DNA of 64,000 nt from NCBI RefSeq assembly GCF_000718325.1, contig NZ_JOFV01000014.1, forward strand, positions 1 to 64,000. Direction: 5' to 3'. This document shows, in pieces, positions 1 through 7,940 of the stretch. Source of the stretch: Oerskovia turbata. Its GTDB lineage: Bacteria > Actinomycetota > Actinomycetes > Actinomycetales > Cellulomonadaceae. Position 1 is the stretch's first letter. Each line of letters starts with the position of its first letter. The notes under the pieces were generated by a model. It made no database searches. It was not told the DNA's origin and worked only from the letters and a program-made list of their open reading frames with translations. The translations under genes were made by a program, and so were the position numbers.

Positions 1-118
1 CTACTACCGGGCGAACGTGGAGTTCTTCGATGATCTGGGGTCGCCGGGTGGTGCGGCGAAGATGGGCATGATCGACAAGGACGACCCGATGATCGCGGCA
101 CTGGCCCCGCAGGCCTGA
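1..118 (+). CDS. C-terminal end of an unidentified protein (partial)
   Basis: An open frame runs from base 2 to a TGA at 116-118 and gives the last 38 residues of a protein that begins outside the window. It reads YYRANVEFFDDLGSPGG and ends DDPMIAALAPQA. The codon use is typical of the region (G/C in third positions), so it is a real gene end. I cannot assign a family from this tail. It converges with the next gene, only 22 bases away on the other strand. Confidence 0.6.
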   Translation, partial: YYRANVEFFDDLGSPGGAAKMGMIDKDDPMIAALAPQA

Positions 119-140
119 GAGCGGCCGTTCTCGACAGGTG

Positions 141-1181
141 TCAGCCCTGCGGCTCGACCGGCCCGCCCGGGTCCGCGCCGCCCGCGACGAGGTCGCCGCA
201 GCTCGTCTCCTGCGCGGTGACGACGACGGGATCGGTCGCCGCAGCGCCTTCGGCGACGGTCTCCGCCTGACCGTTCGTGGCGTTCCGTGCTTCCGCGTCG
301 AGGTCGACGAACGTCCGCTCGACGGTGTAGGTCGAGCCGTCGGCCGAGGTCGCGTTCAGCCCGGCCAGGCGCAGGACGCCGTCCGCGGACGTGCAGCCGA
401 CTCCTGTACCGAAGCCGCTGAACCCCTTGTCGAACGTGTACGGCTGGCCCTGGGCGTTCTGCGTCACGGTCACGGCGCAGTCCGCGACGGAGAACAGCAG
501 GACCTCGCGTCCCACGTCGACGAGCGCGATCGGCGCCTCGCTGTCACCCGCCGCGACGAGGTTGACGATCGCGCTCGCCGGGACGGGGCTCGCGGACGCG
601 ACGGGAGCGGAGAACGTCGCTCCCGACGCGGTGGTGATGCCGAACGTCCGGTCGGCGCCTCCGGTGAGCCAGGCGGTGTCGGGGCGCCCGTCGCCGTCGA
701 CGTCGAGGATCTGGTGCGTGCTCGCGCCCGCGGGCGTGCCGGCGTCGGTCGCGGTGCAGCCCGCGGCGGGCGGGGGCGTGGTGGTCGTGGGCTCGGGGGT
801 CGGCTCGTCGGACGGGCTCGGTGAGCTCACGGTGGCCGACGGCGTCGGGGCGGGCGAGGCGGCGGCGTCACCGTCCGCGTCACCGCGGGTCGCGAGCCAG
901 ATGCCGACCGCCACGATCCCGAGGAGAACCAGGCCGCCCAGCGCCCACCACCACGCGCGGTTGCTCGGCGGCTCGGCCGGGCCCCCTGGTGGTGGCTCGC
1001 CGGGCCCGCCGGGCGGCGTCGAGGCTCCCGTCGCGGAGAACGGGTCCGCCGCGTTCGGGATGGGCTCGGCGGGCGGGACGCTCCCCCCGGTGATGCCGCC
1101 TGGCGCCGGGAAGTCGGGCCGGATCGGTTCCGTGGGGTCCTGGTCGCCGGACGGGCCTGGTCGCTCCTTGTCGTCGGTCAT
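141..1181 (-). CDS. Single-pass membrane protein with FG-GAP-like motif, function unknown
   Basis: 346 aa from an ATG at 1181. Residues 1-70 are rich in Pro/Gly/Asp and look disordered. A membrane helix follows (WWWALGGLVLLGIVAVGIWL), then a Ser/Pro/Thr-rich linker, then an exported domain of about 200 residues. That domain carries the calcium-loop-like sequence DVDGDGRPD, typical of FG-GAP/VCBS repeats, and several cysteines (AAGC, DCAV, VGC, SCGD) that could form disulfides. The layout suggests a protein with a short cytoplasmic tail and an extracellular domain; no enzymatic motif is visible. The open frame extends far upstream, but that part is antisense to the neighbouring gene and is rejected. 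A GGAGG lies almost against the ATG, so the start is moderately sure. Confidence 0.75.
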   Translation of the reverse strand: MTDDKERPGPSGDQDPTEPIRPDFPAPGGITGGSVPPAEPIPNAADPFSATGASTPPGGPGEPPPGGPAEPPSNRAWWWALGGLVLLGIVAVGIWLATRGDADGDAAASPAPTPSATVSSPSPSDEPTPEPTTTTPPPAAGCTATDAGTPAGASTHQILDVDGDGRPDTAWLTGGADRTFGITTASGATFSAPVASASPVPASAIVNLVAAGDSEAPIALVDVGREVLLFSVADCAVTVTQNAQGQPYTFDKGFSGFGTGVGCTSADGVLRLAGLNATSADGSTYTVERTFVDLDAEARNATNGQAETVAEGAAATDPVVVTAQETSCGDLVAGGADPGGPVEPQG

Positions 1182-1249
1182 GCCTCCAGCGAAACATCTC
1201 GTGACGGACGGGGCATCCCGGACGTCACGAGCCCTGTCCCAGGCCAGGT

Positions 1250-2368
1250 TCAGCGCAGGGCGCGCCCGAGTGCGCGAGCGAGCGCCCCGCCGTCGGGCCC
1301 GCCTGCCGTGGGGACGCCGTGTGCCGGGCGCCGGGTGCGGCGCGACCCCGGTGCGGCGACCGTCCCGAGGAAGGTCCCGCCGTTCTTGCCCGACGACGGC
1401 GCGGGAGGTTCGTGGGCGAGGATTCTCTGCGCGGGACTGAGCTGGCGGATGCCGATCGCGGCGACGTGCGTCGGGTGGCGTGTCGCGGCGGCGGCGTAGA
1501 TCGCGGGGTCGTGCTGACCGTCGTCGCCGAGGAGCAGCCAGCCGACGTCGGGCAGCTCGCGCACGAGCCGGTCGATCGCGTTGCCCTTGTGCTCCTGCCC
1601 GCTGCGGAACCAGCCCGTGGCGGTGGGCCCCCAGTCGGTCAGGAGGAGGGCGCCGGGCGGGAAGCCGTTGTGGTCGAGGAATCGCTCCAGGTTGCCCGCA
1701 GAGTTCCACGCGCCGTTGGAAAGGTACACGAAGGGTGCGTCCGGATGTACAGAGGCGATGCCCTGGTAGAGGTCGGCCATGCCGGGCACCGGGCGACGCT
1801 CGCTCGCGTGCAGCCCGAACGTGTTCCACACCGCACGCAGCAGGCTGGGGACCATCGTGATCATGACGGTGTCGTCGATGTCGCTGATGACGCCCAGGCG
1901 CCGCCCCGGCCCGACCACGAAGACCCGCGCCGTCGCGACCGCGCCGCTCGCCGTGGCGAGCTGGACGTCGTGCCACCCCGGGGCGAGCGCGACGTCCAGC
2001 ATCCCGTCCACGTACCCGTCGCGGTCGGCGGGCAGGTCCGTCACCAGGCGCTCCTCCTGGCCCGACCCGTCGGTCCGCGTGACCGACGCGCGCACCACCT
2101 CGCCCGGCGCGGAGACCGTGAGGTAGTTGCGCCACCCACGTCGGTTCCAGACCAGGTCGGACCGGCGGTGCGGGCGGCTCAGCAGCACCCGTGCCAGCAC
2201 GCGCACCGACCCCTCGTTGCCGTACCCGACGTACGCCTCGATGCGCGGGGTCCAGCCCCGCGACCGCAGGAACCTCACCGCAGCCGCACGGACACGGTCC
2301 TCGAGGCGGGCCGAGAGGTGCAGCCGCTGCACGGGAGGAGTCGGGGACGGGAGATGCGTCTGGTGCAT
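1250..2368 (-). CDS. App1-family (DUF2183) phosphatidate phosphatase-like protein
   Basis: About 372 aa. The central sequence VISDIDDTV has the DxDxT signature of haloacid-dehalogenase phosphatases, and the region after it (PFVYLSNGAWN, LTDWGPTATGWFRSG, HKGNAIDRLVRELPD, LLLGDDGQHDPAIY) matches the conserved catalytic domain of the App1/DUF2183 family, whose yeast member is a phosphatidate phosphatase. Residues 20-150 form the usual beta-rich N-terminal half (YVGYGNEG). There is no signal peptide or membrane helix. Substrate in bacteria is unknown; lipid or phosphorylated-protein dephosphorylation is inferred from family. An alternative GTG start at 2401 adds 11 residues; neither start has a strong ribosome binding site. 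Confidence 0.85.
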   Translation of the reverse strand: MHQTHLPSPTPPVQRLHLSARLEDRVRAAAVRFLRSRGWTPRIEAYVGYGNEGSVRVLARVLLSRPHRRSDLVWNRRGWRNYLTVSAPGEVVRASVTRTDGSGQEERLVTDLPADRDGYVDGMLDVALAPGWHDVQLATASGAVATARVFVVGPGRRLGVISDIDDTVMITMVPSLLRAVWNTFGLHASERRPVPGMADLYQGIASVHPDAPFVYLSNGAWNSAGNLERFLDHNGFPPGALLLTDWGPTATGWFRSGQEHKGNAIDRLVRELPDVGWLLLGDDGQHDPAIYAAAATRHPTHVAAIGIRQLSPAQRILAHEPPAPSSGKNGGTFLGTVAAPGSRRTRRPAHGVPTAGGPDGGALARALGRALR

Positions 2369-2495
2369 GGGATCCGCTCGTCGAAGGTGCTGGTCTCCCA
2401 CCTTGGCACACGGACACGTCGTTCATCGGCTGAACCAGGGAGAGCCCGCCGGTCAGGACGTGCGGCGGCCGCAGACGCAGATCCCCCGGCTGCTC

Positions 2496-3950
2496 TCAGC
2501 ACTCGATGACGTTGACCGCGAGGCCACCCGTCGACGTCTCCTTGTACTTGGTCGACATGTCGAGGCCCGTCTGGCGCATCGTCTCGATCACGGTGTCGAG
2601 CGAGACGACGTGCGCGCCGTCGCCCTGGAGGGCGAGCTTGGCGGCCGAGACCGCGGTGCACGCCGCGATCGCGTTGCGCTCGATGCAGGGGACCTGGACC
2701 AGACCGCCGACCGGGTCGCACGTGAGCCCGAGGTTGTGCTCCATCGCGATCTCCGCGGCGTTCTCGACCTGCGCCGGGGTGCCGCCGAGCACCGCGCAGA
2801 TGGCGCCCGCGGCCATGGAGCACGCCGAGCCGACCTCCCCCTGGCACCCGGCCTCCGCGCCGGAGATCGAGGCGTTGCGCTTGTACAGCGCACCGATCGC
2901 GCCCGCGGTGAGCAGGTAGGTGCGCATGGCCTGGCGCGTGGCTTCCTCGTCGGCCGCGAGGTCCGGGTGGATGCGCAGGAAGTGCCGACCGACGGCCGGG
3001 ATGATCCCGGCCGCCCCGTTGGTGGGGGCCGTGACGACGCGGCGGGCGTCGGCGTTCTCCTCGTTGACCGCCATGGCGTACGCCTGGAGCCACTCGATCG
3101 AGAGGTCGGAGGCACCGTCTGCTTCTGCCGCCTCGAGCCTCTCGCGCTGCGCGCTCGCCCGGCGCCGGACCTTGAGCCGTCCCGGAAGCATGCCCTGGCG
3201 TTCGAGGCCCGCATCGACGCACTCGCTCATGGTGCGCCAGATCCGGTCGAGCCCCGCCCCGACCTGCGCGGCAGGGCGCAGCGACACCTCGTTCTCCCAC
3301 GCGGTCTCGGCGATGCTCCGGCCGTCGAGCGTGCACGACGCGAGGAGCTCGGCCGCGTTGGCGAACGGGTGCGGGACGTCCGAGGGCTCGGTCGCTGGGT
3401 CGATCGGTGCACCCGCGAGCTCGGCGGCGTGCTGGGCCTCCTCGTTCGCGGCGGCGGCCTCGAGCTCCTGCTCGGTGAGGACGAAGCCCCCGCCGACCGA
3501 GTAGTACACCTGCTCGGCGACCACGTCACCGGCCGCGTCGAAGGCCGTGAAACGCATTCCGTTGGGGTGGCCGGGCAACCGGGTGAGCGGTGCGAGGCGG
3601 ACGTCGGCGGTCGCCATGGTCACGACCCGGCGGCCGAGCAGCCGGACCTCGTGGCCGTCGCCCAGGCGCTCCCAGCTCCCCGGGACGTCGTCGGGGTCGC
3701 ACGTCTCCGGGTCGAGTCCGCGCAGGCCTGCGACGACCGCGTCCGGTGTCCCGTGCCCGATCCCCGTCGCGCCGAGCGAGCCGCACAGCACGACCTTGAC
3801 CGCCGTGACCTGGTCGAGGGCCCCCTGCTCGTCGAGCGAGCGCGCGAACGTGGTGCCCGCTCGCATGGGGCCGACGGTGTGGGAGCTCGAGGGTCCGATG
3901 CCGACCGAGAAGAGGTCGAGGACGCTGACGTACGAGGACATGGTCCTCAT
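2496..3950 (-). CDS. sdaA: L-serine ammonia-lyase (iron-sulfur, single-chain)
   Basis: 484 aa. Deaminates L-serine to pyruvate and ammonia with a [4Fe-4S] cluster. The N-terminus SVGIGPSSSHTVGPMRAG is the serine-dehydratase beta domain; the alpha domain holds APTNGAAGIIPAVG, the glycine/cysteine-rich GCQGEVGSACSMAAGAICAV and GLTCDPVGGLVQVPCIERN, which carry the cluster-binding cysteines. Length agrees with single-chain SdaA enzymes. The ATG at 3950 has AGGA seven bases upstream; an internal ATG at 3941 is possible. It lies 35 bases after tag on the same strand, so the two could share a transcript; App1 follows downstream. Confidence 0.95.
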   Translation of the reverse strand: MRTMSSYVSVLDLFSVGIGPSSSHTVGPMRAGTTFARSLDEQGALDQVTAVKVVLCGSLGATGIGHGTPDAVVAGLRGLDPETCDPDDVPGSWERLGDGHEVRLLGRRVVTMATADVRLAPLTRLPGHPNGMRFTAFDAAGDVVAEQVYYSVGGGFVLTEQELEAAAANEEAQHAAELAGAPIDPATEPSDVPHPFANAAELLASCTLDGRSIAETAWENEVSLRPAAQVGAGLDRIWRTMSECVDAGLERQGMLPGRLKVRRRASAQRERLEAAEADGASDLSIEWLQAYAMAVNEENADARRVVTAPTNGAAGIIPAVGRHFLRIHPDLAADEEATRQAMRTYLLTAGAIGALYKRNASISGAEAGCQGEVGSACSMAAGAICAVLGGTPAQVENAAEIAMEHNLGLTCDPVGGLVQVPCIERNAIAACTAVSAAKLALQGDGAHVVSLDTVIETMRQTGLDMSTKYKETSTGGLAVNVIEC

Positions 3951-3985
3951 GATCGCATCCTGTCTCAGAAGATGGAACCGTTCTG

Positions 3986-4666
3986 CTATAGCAAATGCTC
4001 GTCGGTCACGACCGGGCACGTCGCCAGGTGGTCGTCCACGAGCCCGCACGCCTGCATCGCCGCGTAGGCCGTCGTCGGGCCGATGAAGCGGAAACCCTCC
4101 TTCTTGAGCGCCTTGGCCAGGGCGACCGACTCGGGAGTGCTGGCCGCGAGGTCCGCGAAGGTCGCGGGACGTGGGCGACCGAGGGGAGTGCCGCCGTCGG
4201 GCGCGCGCGAACCGCCCGGGGCGAACGACCAGACGAGCTCGTCGAGCGTCCTGCCCTGCTCGTGCAGCGCCAGCAGGGCGCGCGCGTTGGAGACGGTCGC
4301 CTCGATCTTCATCCGGTTGCGGATGATCGAGGCGTCCTGGAGCAGGCGCTCGACGTCCTCCTCGGAGAACTGCGCGACGACCTCCGGGTCGAAGCCCGCG
4401 AACGCTTCGCGGAACGCGGGGCGCTTGCGCAGCACCGTGATCCACGCGAGGCCGGACTGGAAGGCCTCGAGCGCCAGCCGCTCGAACAGAGCCTCGTCCC
4501 CGTGGACGGGGAGCCCCCACTCGGTGTCGTGGTACGCCTCGTAGAGCGGATCACCGTCGCCGAAGCAGCGGGCGCCAGCGGGAGGACTCGCGGGGGCGTC
4601 GGCCGGCGCGGCGAGCGGCGCGGTGGGCTCGGGGACGTGCTGGCCGGTGGCCTCGGTCGTGGTCAT
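3986..4666 (-). CDS. tag: DNA-3-methyladenine glycosylase I
   Basis: 226 aa. Removes 3-methyladenine from alkylated DNA to start base-excision repair. The family zinc ligands are visible: Cys and His near the start of the domain (RCFGDGDPLYEAYHDTEWG) and a His/Cys pair at the end (VDDHLATCP). WITVLRKRPAFREAF and FRFIGPTTAYAAMQACG are conserved Tag segments. The first 35 residues are an Ala/Pro-rich extension that other family members lack. The ATG has GGGAG five bases upstream. Upstream bases 4667-4935 contain no supported gene. Confidence 0.93.
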   Translation of the reverse strand: MTTTEATGQHVPEPTAPLAAPADAPASPPAGARCFGDGDPLYEAYHDTEWGLPVHGDEALFERLALEAFQSGLAWITVLRKRPAFREAFAGFDPEVVAQFSEEDVERLLQDASIIRNRMKIEATVSNARALLALHEQGRTLDELVWSFAPGGSRAPDGGTPLGRPRPATFADLAASTPESVALAKALKKEGFRFIGPTTAYAAMQACGLVDDHLATCPVVTDEHLL

Positions 4667-4935
4667 GGCTCCCACTCTTCCGCACGGCACCCACGCATGA
4701 CCCGCCGCGCGGTCGTCCTGTGGGGGCGGGTCCCGGTGGACCGCCTGTGCACGGCTCGCATCCACAGCCTCCTGGCCCGGCGGAGCCCGGCGCCGAGCCG
4801 CGTCGCGGCAAGGCGGCCGCAGAGCGAGGGCGGCGGGAGCCGCGTCCAGGTCATGGACGCGGCCCCGCCACCCTCGAGAAGCGCGGCGTCACCGTCGACT
4901 GTGAGGCGCCGCGCGGGATCACGCAGGTCAGCCGG

Positions 4936-6744
4936 TCAGATGGTGAGCCGGCGGCGCAACCCCAGTCCGACCCCGACGACACCGGCGAGCAGGCTCCCGC
5001 CCGCGATCGCCGACATGCCGAGCGAGAGCTTTCCGGCCGGGCTGTTCTCGACGTCCGACCTCATCTTGGTCGTACCGTCCGAGATCTCGACCGTGCCGTC
5101 CGCGAGCGTGCCCGCACCGTCGGCGAGCGTCGAGCTGCCCTCCGCGAGCTCGCCCGCGCCGTCCGCGAGGGTCGTCGTGCCGGCGTGCAGGGTGCCCGCC
5201 CCCTCGGCGAGTGCGGTGTTGCCCGCGGCGAGCGTCGCCGCACCGCTCGACAGGGCGTTGATGCCCGTGTGGAGGTCGAGCGACCCGTCCTCGAGCTTCG
5301 TGGTGCCCGCGAACAGGTCCTTGGCGCCCGTGGCGAGCTGGGCGTTGCCCGCGGCGAGGTCCTTGGCGCCCGTCGAGAGGGTTCCCGAACCCTCCGCCGC
5401 CGCCAGCGCACCGACCGAGACCTTCGCCGCGCCGGGGGCGAGCTCGCCGAGCTTGACGTTGAGGGTGGTGGCGCCGGTGGCTGCGGCGGCTGCGCCGTCG
5501 GAGACCCGCTGCGATCCCGCGTTCACCCGCGCTGCCCCGCTCGAGAGGTCGCTCAACCCGGTGGACAGCAGAGCGGAGCCGTCCGCGACCTGCTGGGCTC
5601 CGACCTTGAGCGACTGGGCTCCCTCGTCCAGGTCCGCGCTCCCCGACCGCAGCCCGGCAGCACCTGTGCTCAGTGCGCGAGCGCTGTTCACGAGCCCCTT
5701 CTCGGCCGTGAACCCGCCGTGGAGGTCAGCAGTTCCCTGGGCCACTGCCGCCGCCCCGCCCTTCAGCGTCGACGTCCCTGCGGAGAGGTCTCCTGCGGCG
5801 CCGACGAGGCGGTCGAGCTGAGCCTTGAGGGGCGAGTCGGCGGGCACCGATGCGGCGAGAGCCGTCAGGTTCTCTGCGAGCGACGCGGCCCCGGCCTGGA
5901 CGCCGTCGGCCCCCGCGGAGACACCAGCGGCCCCGGCCCGCAGGGACTCTGCGGCGCCCGCAGCCTTGTCGATCCCCGCCGACAGTGCGCCGGCACCGGC
6001 CTGAACCTGCGATGCCCCGGCAGCGACCGCAGCCGATCCGGTCGCGAGGGCGGTTGCGCCGTCCGAGACGTCACGTGCTCCGGAGGCGAGCGCTCCGCTC
6101 TTCGTGGACGCGGCGGCCGCACCGGCAGAGACGTTCGACGCGCCCTGTGCGAGGTCCGCTGCGCCGGGTGCGAGCTCGGTCGCGAGCTTGCCGCTGAGCT
6201 CGCCGGAACCGGCATGGAGCTGGGCTGCGCCGTCGGCGACCTTGGCCGCACCGGGTGCGAGCTCCGCGGCCAGCTTGCCGTTGAGCGTCCGTGCGCCGGC
6301 GGCCAGCTTGTTCGCGCCGGTCGAGGCGTCGGCCGCCCCCGGTGCGAGCCTGGCCGCTCCGGCGTTGAGCTCGTCGGCCCCGGCAGCGAGCTGGGCGGCG
6401 CCGTCGAGCGCAGTCATGCTGCCTGTGGCGAGCTGGGTCGCTCCGGTGGACGCCTGGGTCGCTCCGGCCGAGAGGGTCTCGGCACCGTCCTCGAGGTCCT
6501 TCGAGCCGTCGGCGAGCCTGCCTGCGCCCTCCTGGGCGCGTGCGGCGCCGTCGGCGAGCTCGGCCGCGCCCGCTTCGAGACGGGTGGCTCCGTCGTCGAG
6601 GCGCGTGGCGCCGTCGGCGACCTTGCCGTTGAAGATCAACAGGTAGGCGACGAGCGCGACGACGGCGAGCGTCAGCACGACGAGGGCGCCGATGGTCAGG
6701 GCTGAGTGCGCGCGCGAAGGGCGCGGGAAGGCGTGGTTCGTCAT
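4936..6744 (-). CDS. YhgE/Pip-like repeat protein anchored at both ends
   Basis: 602 aa. One membrane helix at about residues 14-37 and a second at about 575-596, with roughly 530 residues between them made almost wholly of a seven-residue repeat of the form (A/D)GAxxLx, about 70 copies. This is the extracellular repeat pattern of YhgE/Pip-type membrane proteins, but the multi-helix ABC-2-like domain those proteins carry is absent. The product should be an elongated exported rod tethered by both ends; a role in envelope or secretion is only inference. Only one short stretch (ASVPADSPLKAQLDRL) breaks the repeat. AGAGGA lies 9 bases before the chosen ATG; an upstream start adds 23 residues. A palindromic operator lies upstream. 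Confidence 0.8.
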   Translation of the reverse strand: MTNHAFPRPSRAHSALTIGALVVLTLAVVALVAYLLIFNGKVADGATRLDDGATRLEAGAAELADGAARAQEGAGRLADGSKDLEDGAETLSAGATQASTGATQLATGSMTALDGAAQLAAGADELNAGAARLAPGAADASTGANKLAAGARTLNGKLAAELAPGAAKVADGAAQLHAGSGELSGKLATELAPGAADLAQGASNVSAGAAAASTKSGALASGARDVSDGATALATGSAAVAAGASQVQAGAGALSAGIDKAAGAAESLRAGAAGVSAGADGVQAGAASLAENLTALAASVPADSPLKAQLDRLVGAAGDLSAGTSTLKGGAAAVAQGTADLHGGFTAEKGLVNSARALSTGAAGLRSGSADLDEGAQSLKVGAQQVADGSALLSTGLSDLSSGAARVNAGSQRVSDGAAAAATGATTLNVKLGELAPGAAKVSVGALAAAEGSGTLSTGAKDLAAGNAQLATGAKDLFAGTTKLEDGSLDLHTGINALSSGAATLAAGNTALAEGAGTLHAGTTTLADGAGELAEGSSTLADGAGTLADGTVEISDGTTKMRSDVENSPAGKLSLGMSAIAGGSLLAGVVGVGLGLRRRLTI

Positions 6745-6817
6745 GTGCGAGGGTCCTCTCGTGGCCGGCGTCGTTGCCGGTCTGACCCCGGAGCGCCCAT
6801 CACCTTGGTGCAACTCC

Positions 6818-6887
6818 GAGTATCAGATAAATCACCGTCGACGCTAGCAACGGCCGCGAGGGGGAGGAAAGCAAGTATCTGATACTT
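6818..6887 (-). promoter_or_regulatory. Two palindromic operator-like sites upstream of the YhgE-like gene
   Basis: AAGTATCTGATACTT at 6873-6887 is a near-perfect 15-bp palindrome (7-bp arms around one base). A second site at 6818-6832 shares the TATCNGATA core. Both lie 75-145 bases upstream of the YhgE-like gene in an unusually AT-rich patch for this genome. The form suits a TetR-type dimer; YhgE-type genes are often next to a tetR gene, but none is visible here. Confidence 0.6.
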
Positions 6888-6942
6888 CGAAAATCACAAG
6901 TTGGTAAAGACCCGCCGCGGCTCGCGGCTCGTGGCACGCAGA

Positions 6943-6986
6943 AGGCGGCCCGACGACGTCACGCGCGTGACGCCGTCGGGCCGCCT
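6943..6986 (-). terminator. Hairpin terminator after the short-chain dehydrogenase
   Basis: Perfect 13-bp arms (6943-6955 and 6974-6986) enclose a further 7-bp palindrome (6958-6971), giving one long hairpin 20 bases beyond the stop of the dehydrogenase. The T-tract is weak, as is common in high-GC genomes. Confidence 0.65.
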
Positions 6987-7007
6987 CCTCGAGGTGAGCC
7001 GGTCAGG

Positions 7008-7781
7008 TCACCAGACCTTGTCGCCCCGGATGACCACGTCCGAACCGCCGTCTACGAAGACGACCTGTCCGCACATGTGGCTGTTCTCCGGGGAGACGAG
7101 GAAACGCAGGAGGTTCGCGGGAACCTCGGGACCCATGATCCCGCCGAGCGGCATGGGGACGTGGGACTCGACGGCCTTGGTCGACTCCTCGGTCGCGAGC
7201 ATCTCGGCCGTCATGCCGGTCTGGACGATGCCCGGGCCGATCGCGTTGAGGGGGATGCCGGCCCCGGCCCAGTCCGCGCTCGGCGCGACGCGGCGCAGCC
7301 AGTGCGCGACCGCGGCCTTGCTGCTGCCGTAGATGATGTCGCCCGTCCCGGCCGCAGCGAGCTCGGCCGCGCGTGCCAGTGCCGCGGCCTCGTCGCCCGC
7401 GACGGTCAGCTCGACGAGCTGGTCGTCGACGGGCAGGAGGCTCGCCATGGAGCACGTCACGGCGGCGCGCGGGGCGTCCGAGCCCGCGAGCAGCGGGCGC
7501 AGGCCCTCAAGCGTCGCGAGGGCGCCGAAGTAGTTGACCGCGAGCGTCGCCGGGCTGCCGTTCGACAGGCCCGCGTTGGCGACGACCGCGTCGATCGTGC
7601 CGCCGCTGAGTGCGGTGACCTGGTCGACGAGCGCGGCGCGACCCGCAGCGGTCGTGAGGTCGACCGTGACGTCGGCGTCACGCAGGTCGACGCCGATGAC
7701 ACGCTGGCCGTCGGCCTCCAGCATCCCCTTGAGGGCCTTGCCGATGCCCGAGGCGGTTCCGGTGACGACGACGGTGCGCAT
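7008..7781 (-). CDS. Short-chain dehydrogenase/reductase (SDR)
   Basis: 257 aa classical SDR. The NAD(P)-binding motif is TGTASGIG at residues 7-14, NAG is present (VANAGLSN), and the catalytic YxxxK is YGSSK, with an upstream serine in TCSMAS. The C-terminal segment VVFVDGGSD is typical of SDR enzymes. It resembles 3-alpha-hydroxysteroid dehydrogenase-like SDRs in overall layout, but the substrate cannot be read from sequence. The ATG has a strong GGAGGG four bases upstream. It is flanked by its own terminator and by the end of hrpA 160 bases upstream, so it is probably transcribed alone. Confidence 0.9.
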   Translation of the reverse strand: MRTVVVTGTASGIGKALKGMLEADGQRVIGVDLRDADVTVDLTTAAGRAALVDQVTALSGGTIDAVVANAGLSNGSPATLAVNYFGALATLEGLRPLLAGSDAPRAAVTCSMASLLPVDDQLVELTVAGDEAAALARAAELAAAGTGDIIYGSSKAAVAHWLRRVAPSADWAGAGIPLNAIGPGIVQTGMTAEMLATEESTKAVESHVPMPLGGIMGPEVPANLLRFLVSPENSHMCGQVVFVDGGSDVVIRGDKVW

Positions 7782-7940
7782 GATGCCCTCCAGAGCAACA
7801 GGTGCGGCCAGCGATCCCTGGCCGTCCCCTTCAGGTTAGGTGGCAGAACCGCGGAAAACGGGCACCTGGGACCTCCGCCGCGGGGATCGTGACGAAGGTC
7901 CCGCGCTCGGCCCGGCGCGGTCCACCTGCCGGGCGACCGC

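Noticed and set aside
2496..4520. A 674-aa open frame that would fuse sequence antisense/out of frame to tag with serine dehydratase
   Set aside because: The upstream 190 codons are Arg/Gly-rich and overlap tag in another frame; the serine dehydratase domain starts with its own ATG and ribosome binding site at 3950.
4720..6705. A 661-aa plus-strand open frame opposite the YhgE-like gene
   Set aside because: It is the mirror of the heptad repeat; in GC-rich DNA with strong third-position bias the antisense frame stays open. It has no start signal and no domain.
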